14,579 nt of DNA from Synura sp. LO234KE (taxonomy: Eukaryota; Sar; Synurophyceae; Synurales; Mallomonadaceae): contig VKHC01000252.1 of NCBI GenBank assembly GCA_015143735.1, positions 1-14,579 on the forward strand, read 5' to 3'. Position numbers and translations under genes: made by a program. This document shows, piece after piece, positions 9,541-14,579 of the stretch (the first letter of the stretch is position 1; the number at the start of each line of letters is the position of its first letter). The notes below the pieces were generated by a model. The model had not been told where the DNA came from, searched no databases, and worked only from the letters and a program-made list of their open reading frames with translations.

Positions 9541-10468
9541 TAATAACTAATAAAATATCACGTTCGTTCAACAAAATATAAATTTTAGAAAATTCATATT
9601 ATCAATTTAACTCGTCACGAAAATTTCAATTTATTTTACGCCCCTAGCAATATTTCATGTTGTGAATGATGAAATCGTCACAGAAAGCGAGTCGCTTATC
9701 GAAGTTTAAATTTGTTTAATAAAATTGAATTGAGAAAAATATTTAGAATATTTATTTAGAACGCCACATCAAGCAATCTCTAATGAGGTAAGGTATCGGT
9801 GCCCTAGCTCAGAATAATTTATGAAAGAAGCAAGTTGCAACGCGAAAACGACCTTTCACGCTAACTACCACACTGTTTCGAGGACCTCAGAGAAATTTAA
9901 TGCTACAAGCAAAAGTTGTTAAGAACCTGAAGCCGGTTACAAACCACGTCAAGAGCTGATTGATGAAAACTACATTATCAGTCTAGTGAAAATATAAAAA
10001 TTCTTTGAAGGTCGGAACAGGATGCCCACTTCAATCACAACCGTCGCGAATTTTCATCATTCGATTTAGCTACAGCCTCGTGCACGAGCAGCAGTGCCTC
10101 ACGACGAGTCTCTATAGCAACAGCGTTTCATTGGCAGTATGGTTCCTCACTCAAAGTAGGAACCAACTTGTATTTTTTCATGTGGTTGAGTTCAATATAA
10201 AAGTGCCTTCAGGTCGCGCTCGAAAGAGAGGAAAAGCGCAATACGTTGGACATGCATGCCATGAGAAAATGGGAATGTCTGGTGCTGAAGAAATGTTGCA
10301 TTATGAAATCTTGGCTGGCGCGGGTAACAGTGTACGCTTCACGTATTTAATTGATGACAATATTTATTACTAACGAGCACAATGAGAAAGTGCACGAAGC
10401 GTTCACCGTTGCAACAATGAACGTCTGAAAAGTTGAAATTGAAATTGATCTGCTAGAAAATAATATTT
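9541..10468. other. AT-rich upstream region of MED17
   Basis: Strongly AT-rich from 9541 to about 9770, then mixed, ending at the MED17 start codon. It probably holds the promoter and 5' UTR. A 122-codon open frame (10005-10373) sits inside it but shows no recognisable motif and ends 95 bp before the MED17 ATG. I treat it as chance or leader sequence. Confidence 0.4.
10196..10203 (+). promoter_or_regulatory. Candidate TATA box upstream of MED17
   Basis: The octamer TATAAAAG matches the classical TATA-box consensus and lies 266 bp before the MED17 start codon, which would imply a 5' UTR of roughly 230 nt. In AT-rich DNA this can arise by chance. Confidence 0.22.
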
Positions 10469-13366
10469 ATGGATATCACTATCCAGGGAATCAAAAGGAG
10501 GAAAACTTTCTTCATCGAGGATAATGGCATAATAAACAAGGTACCTGTATTTTCTCTTGAGGAAGATCAAAGATTTTCCATTAGTAAGATTTCTTTTGCG
10601 ACGAATGATAGTTTAAAGAAGGAAATAGAGAACGACGCAAGAAAGACCGTAATTGAAAATGTAAATAAAGCCCTAACTGAACTGAATATGATCATAAATG
10701 TCACGAGTATGATTAAGGAGAAGGAATATTTGAAATTACAATCTTGTCGTGTACCTATAGAAGGAATCAACGATCCTCCAGTAGAAAGCGATAAAATCTC
10801 CTCCTTGGAAATAATTTATGGCTCCGCAAAATTATCTCTACAAGATGGCGTTCAATCTTGCCGTAATGTTTTACTGATGAGGAGATATTACATCTCTTGT
10901 TGCTTAGAACTGCGACGCAAATGGAGGCTGTTGTCTTTACATTCGATTGAACACTTCTCTTATCTTTCTGTGCCAGGAGTAAGGGAACTATCGTTCAAAG
11001 ACATAGTTGGTGTAGATTGCTCCTATCATAGTGCCGGTGATGTTCTTACAGACGATTCAATTGTTCCAATAGTCATGCAAAATGATTATATAACAATAAG
11101 TCCAAATGAAAAACAAAAAACATTACACACTTTACATTACAGTCTTGTGACGGCAACGAGTGTCGCAAATGCGAGCAGCAAACTAGATCGATATTTTGTG
11201 CAATCTTTGACGAGCTTTGACGTGTTGAAGGCCTTGTATAAAGTGGCAGATGTCGAAGAGGTTATTCGCCGAGCATTCGATAAACCCATTTCTGAATTCT
11301 CAAACAACACCAAATCTGGATTTGCGACTGTATCATCTGAACAGGAAACAGAAGGACAGAGGTTGCCTCCGTCGACGAGCAATACACTGCACCCAATTTT
11401 GAACCCTCCTTCTCCTTCATCTCGTCAACATGAGCTCCCTAGCATAGAAAATACAGTGGAGAATATACACCAATATTGCATATTGCGGCAACACGACTAT
11501 ATATGCCGACGAATATTTGCCATGATCAAAGACGAGTGTAAAGAGTATACTCAATACGATGACCACGGCACCTTCTCTGTACACGACGAAGTCTCCAATA
11601 TCTTTTCAGCGCTAAATGGAGGATTTGTTAACTCTCTTCATACAGCTGTTGAAAACGTCACCTGCAATTCCATAAATAGCACTAGTAGTAGCATGATAGG
11701 CGACGGAAGTATTTCCTTCGCAGATTCCCTGGAACTGCAACCTGAACAATTTTTGCATTTGAAATACATCTCAAAAACAAAAATCATATTCTCTGTGACA
11801 TCCGACCTTCAACTTGAACTCTCGCTCGTCCCGCTGTCTTCTATTTCCAGCCATGTGGATTCCCCGTCCACCTCCAGTCCCACTCCAGTCCCCCCCTCAC
11901 AGTCGCTGTTATCACCTGAACATATTCGGGACCTTCTTCATGCGTGCATCCTGGCCGCCGAGTCGAACTACATGACTAGAATCAAGTCTTTAGGCAGTAA
12001 ATCGACCAGTAGAAAGGAAGAGGTGACCTGTCCAGAAGGGAGGGCGGAGGGAGGGAGCGGTGTCGGGAGAGGGTCACAGGCGGTGATGAAGGAATTAAAC
12101 AGCTGGGCAGTACAGAGCAGTAGGATACTTCAACAACGCGATCGTTATGGTCCCTTGGACTCTACGGCCGGGGTGGGGTCTGACCCGGGCGAGAATCCGG
12201 GTGGAGGGAAGTGGGCCGCGGGAGGCAGTGGCGCTTCGTCCTCTACGGGATCCTCGATGATGGACGAGCAGCGACGGCGGCGGGAGAGGCGACGAGCGAT
12301 GAGCTGCAGTCTCACCATGAGTATCAGAGATATTATCCAATCACGGCTGTTATATCGACAATTGTACTTGGCCCTTCCAAGTCTACGGGCACTCGGCTCC
12401 TTGGTGGGAGAGCAAGTGGAGATATCTGTGCCCTCCCGCTCCGTATTATTGAATCATTCCTCACCCGTTCTAACCTTAACTTTCCATCTGGGGAATGTGA
12501 ACAAGTTGTGTGTAACGGCCACGAGTATGTACAGTGTTTGGTATGAGTCCATGTCTCCTTGTTTAGCAGCCGCGGAGCAGAGTTATCATGTCTTGGGACC
12601 TCGGTCGCGTTGTCACGGTGTGCTGGGACATCGAGAGGCCGTGATGGATAAATACTGTGGGTGGGTCGGGATTAGACGGCTACAAGCGAATGAGCCCGGG
12701 GAGGGGAACCACGAGTCTGTGTCGGTTGTGATCCAGATCATTCGGCAGTTTATCCTATGGGAAGCGATGAGGTGAGCGGAGAGATAGCGGTTTCCCTTGG
12801 GCCTTCCTCCTCCTCTCCTTCCCGCACTGTTGTATTCACGCGGATAACTTCATTTGATTTTATATTGTAGTATTCTTAACATGCCCCCCTCCCCCCTCCC
12901 TCATTCCCTGCCATCTCTGTGCAGTCGATTCCTGCGGTCCCTGTCCGGAAGACTGTCGGCTCAAGGCGCGGATCTGAGTGACCTGGACCTCCTTCAAATC
13001 TCTGCCGTCGAGTGTCGATGTAGCTACCGTGGCACATCGCTCTTCATTCTGACTGGGAAGGATAATCAGAATATTAACTTACGTCATCCCGTCTTATTCC
13101 AATCGCCATCATCGTCGCAGCCTCTGCCGCAACCGCAGTATGTCTTTTCCAACTGTCACTCTATCATACAAAAGTCTTTGGATGACTTGGTTCATAAAGG
13201 TGTGGTGCACAAAGCTATGGTCTTTCCTTCCAATCCAATTAATACGATCACAAGTTCTGCACCTGTAAATTCAATGGTCGAATTCAGTATCTATGCATCT
13301 CCGGAATACCAGCGGGATCTGGAAGATGTTTTAGCTAATTCACTACTCGACATCGTCTTAGCTTGA
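10469..13366 (+). CDS. MED17: Mediator of RNA polymerase II transcription subunit 17, two exons
   Basis: Exons 10469-12771 and 12925-13366 give a 914-residue product. MED17 is a core head-module subunit of Mediator, which bridges activators and RNA polymerase II in the nucleus. The N-terminus DITIQGIKRRKTFFIEDNG (2-20) matches the opening typical of MED17, as in plants (basic pair, then I-E-x-N-G). A helical, charged segment follows (about 49-90), then a conserved-looking helix with LRRKWRL (148-154) and the VDCSYHSAGD motif (182-191), comparable to the W-R-L and D-L-S-Y-x-S-A-G region of the family. The C-terminal half is predicted mixed alpha/beta and continues in exon 2. It is longer than human or Arabidopsis MED17 (about 650), mainly through a Ser/Pro segment near 465-480 and a Gly/Ser/Arg-rich insertion at about 515-610. 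Composition shifts from about 32% G+C at the 5' end to about 55% before the intron. An in-frame upstream exon cannot be excluded. Confidence 0.83.
12772..12924 (+). other. Intron of MED17
   Basis: A 153-nt phase-2 intron with donor ATGAG|GTGAGC and acceptor CCATCTCTGTGCAG, preceded by a C/T-rich tract from about 12880. Reading through gives a stop at 12773-12775. Splicing makes a Ser codon (AG+T) and continues as RFLRSLSGRLSAQGADLSD, so the two frames join cleanly. Confidence 0.88.
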
Positions 13367-14189
13367 TCGTGATAACAAATCCTGATAATTGTATATATTT
13401 ATCAAGTGGTCATATTAAGTGCTGGTCTTGAAGCACGCAACCTTGGCCGAGAGGAGGGAGCACAACTACCTGGGGTAGTGTAAAGTAAAATTCCCTTATT
13501 TGAATCTCCGCAAGTAGGATACACACTAAGTCCAACTAACGAAAAATCTGAAACCTTCGGACACTAGAACAGCCGATTCCGCCTGAACTGCGAATTAACT
13601 TCTTGTTTTTTTCTAAAATTAGTTTTAATTTGCTGTGGCACCATGAACATCTAGGTAGTGAAACACCTGGGGACCAGCGTTATCGTTAATATGGGTGTGC
13701 TACTACCGCGATAAGCATTTTAAAAAATATTTGAACTTAATTTCTTACTATTCCTCCAGCTAGTATGCATGTCTTCTTTTTGGTTTCTACTTTCTTCGAC
13801 TTGTTTTTCAATTCTTCGTGTTCACCTTCATGAAGTTTCGTCAACTTTGCGTTTAATGCTGGCTACCTCTCTGGCGAATAATCATTTCCTGTGTAGCTGC
13901 TGTTTGTCCTATCTGTAACATACTATTTTTATAGTTTTAAAAATCATAGTGTACGCTCCTGGTACTCTGTTCCTACCCTAGTTGACTGCTCAGTATTGGA
14001 ATATTCGCTAGTATTGCACACGAGGACCATGCATAAGGTACAGAGAAAGATTCTTAACAACCAGATATTTAATTAATTGTGTGCTGACGTGATGAAAAAT
14101 GGATATGGATCCAAGGGACACATGAAAATACTGTATGTACAATAATCATACATTCAACAACCGTGATAAACGTGATTACAGTTATTTAG

Positions 14190-14245
14190 CAATATTAGTA
14201 AATAAATAGATTATTAAATCAACATGAGTTAATAAATAAATAATA
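14190..14245. repeat. TAAA-type A/T-rich simple repeats
   Basis: Several interrupted AAATAAATA and TTAATAAATAAATAA runs, visible directly. Simple low-complexity sequence. Confidence 0.75.
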
Positions 14246-14326
14246 TCTATGTACTTCGTGGTATTTGTAGAATTGAGCAAGGCTAGATTACCAAGCTAGA
14301 AAATCCAGAAAGGATTTAAACTAACA

Positions 14327-14336
14327 CCCCCCCCCC
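14327..14336 (+). repeat. C10 homopolymer
   Basis: Ten consecutive C residues, 71 bp before the ATG at 14408. The exact length is prone to sequencing error. Confidence 0.85.
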
Positions 14337-14407
14337 TTTAAGCTAGGCCTGCTCATCCTTAGACTGAGAAGTCATCTAGCTAGCATACAAGGTTAGATAG
14401 AGTAGGT

Positions 14408-14579
14408 ATGAGTGTAGAATCTTCATCAACACTGGAGTCTGTCCAGGAAACCCCCTTCAGAGCGAGTTGGCAGCCTTGGGTTGCCACTCAGGCTCTGCAT
14501 AAGCGTGACCTTGACCGCGCTCGCCGCCTCGATCCTCCGATCTGGGAAGATTCCACCATGAGCTTTGCAGCGAAGGTCC
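14408..14579 (+). CDS. Start of an unrecognised protein, continues beyond the window
   Basis: An open frame of 57 complete codons begins at ATG 14408 and runs to the right edge, with an in-frame TAG upstream at 14381-14383. The visible part is hydrophilic, starts with a Ser-rich MSVESSSTLESVQE, then has FRASWQPWVATQ and a charged KRDLDRARRLDPP segment. Its G+C content is clearly higher than that of the AT-rich spacer just upstream, which favours coding. No signal peptide or domain is recognisable. It could be a cellular gene or the 5' end of a retroelement gag-like frame; nothing visible decides between them. Confidence 0.42.
   Translation, partial: MSVESSSTLESVQETPFRASWQPWVATQALHKRDLDRARRLDPPIWEDSTMSFAAKV

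Larger units (their letters stand above)
13367..14407. other. AT-rich spacer between MED17 and the right-hand reading frame
   Basis: About 1 kb without a supported gene. It contains A/T-rich simple sequence with TAAA-type units around 14190-14245 and a C10 run at 14327-14336. A Lys/Glu-rich antisense reading at about 13740-13862 has no start codon and is not called. MED17 3'-end formation and the promoter of the next gene presumably lie here, but I see no specific signal. Confidence 0.45.

Noticed and set aside
10005-10373. 122-codon plus-strand open frame just upstream of MED17
   Set aside because: No domain or family resemblance. It is not in a usable splice relation that improves the MED17 N-terminus, which already matches the family from its own ATG.
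12211-12546. 111-codon plus-strand frame inside MED17
   Set aside because: Out-of-frame shadow in a GC-rich part of the MED17 coding sequence.
13740-13862. Lys/Glu-rich minus-strand reading, faintly like bacterial TraD-type mobilisation proteins
   Set aside because: About 40 codons with no start codon, bounded by stops; the resemblance is only compositional.

Overview
This window is nuclear DNA from a eukaryote. It has spliceosomal introns with GT..AG borders, a Mediator subunit, long AT-rich intergenic stretches and no bacterial operon logic. The best guess, by inference, is a photosynthetic alga with a complex (secondary) plastid. The leftmost gene is a plastid-type folate/biopterin transporter. 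Its N-terminus reads like a signal peptide followed by a basic, Ser-containing, plastid-transit-like stretch that begins with Phe. A stramenopile-like alga would fit, but the sequence alone does not fix the lineage.

Layout. (1) 1-1550, minus strand: a BT1-family folate/biopterin transporter, intronless as far as visible, with its 3' end beyond the left edge. (2) 1551-1791: a 241-bp intergenic region shared by two divergently transcribed genes. (3) 1792-4406, plus strand: a glycosyltransferase-like gene that I reconstruct as six exons with consistent reading phase. It carries a signal/anchor segment, a DPD motif and an unexpected Arg/Gly-rich C-terminal tail. (4) 4407-10468: about 6 kb with no gene I can support. 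It includes a roughly 4-kb stretch of mixed composition that may be a decayed element, then an AT-rich promoter-side stretch. (5) 10469-13366, plus strand: Mediator subunit 17 (MED17) in two exons separated by one intron. (6) 13367-14407: an AT-rich spacer with simple repeats. (7) 14408 to the right edge: the start of an unrecognised open reading frame.

The three recognised genes do not form a pathway: one is a transporter, one probably works in the secretory pathway, and one is a nuclear transcription co-activator subunit. They share a compositional trend. Each is AT-rich near its start codon (about 32-40% G+C in hand counts) and GC-rich towards its 3' portion (about 55-61%), whichever strand it lies on. 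No RNA gene, CRISPR array, intact mobile element or viral gene was recognised. The most notable observations are this gradient, the Arg/Gly-rich tail on a secretory glycosyltransferase-like protein, and the low-complexity insertion in an otherwise recognisable MED17.
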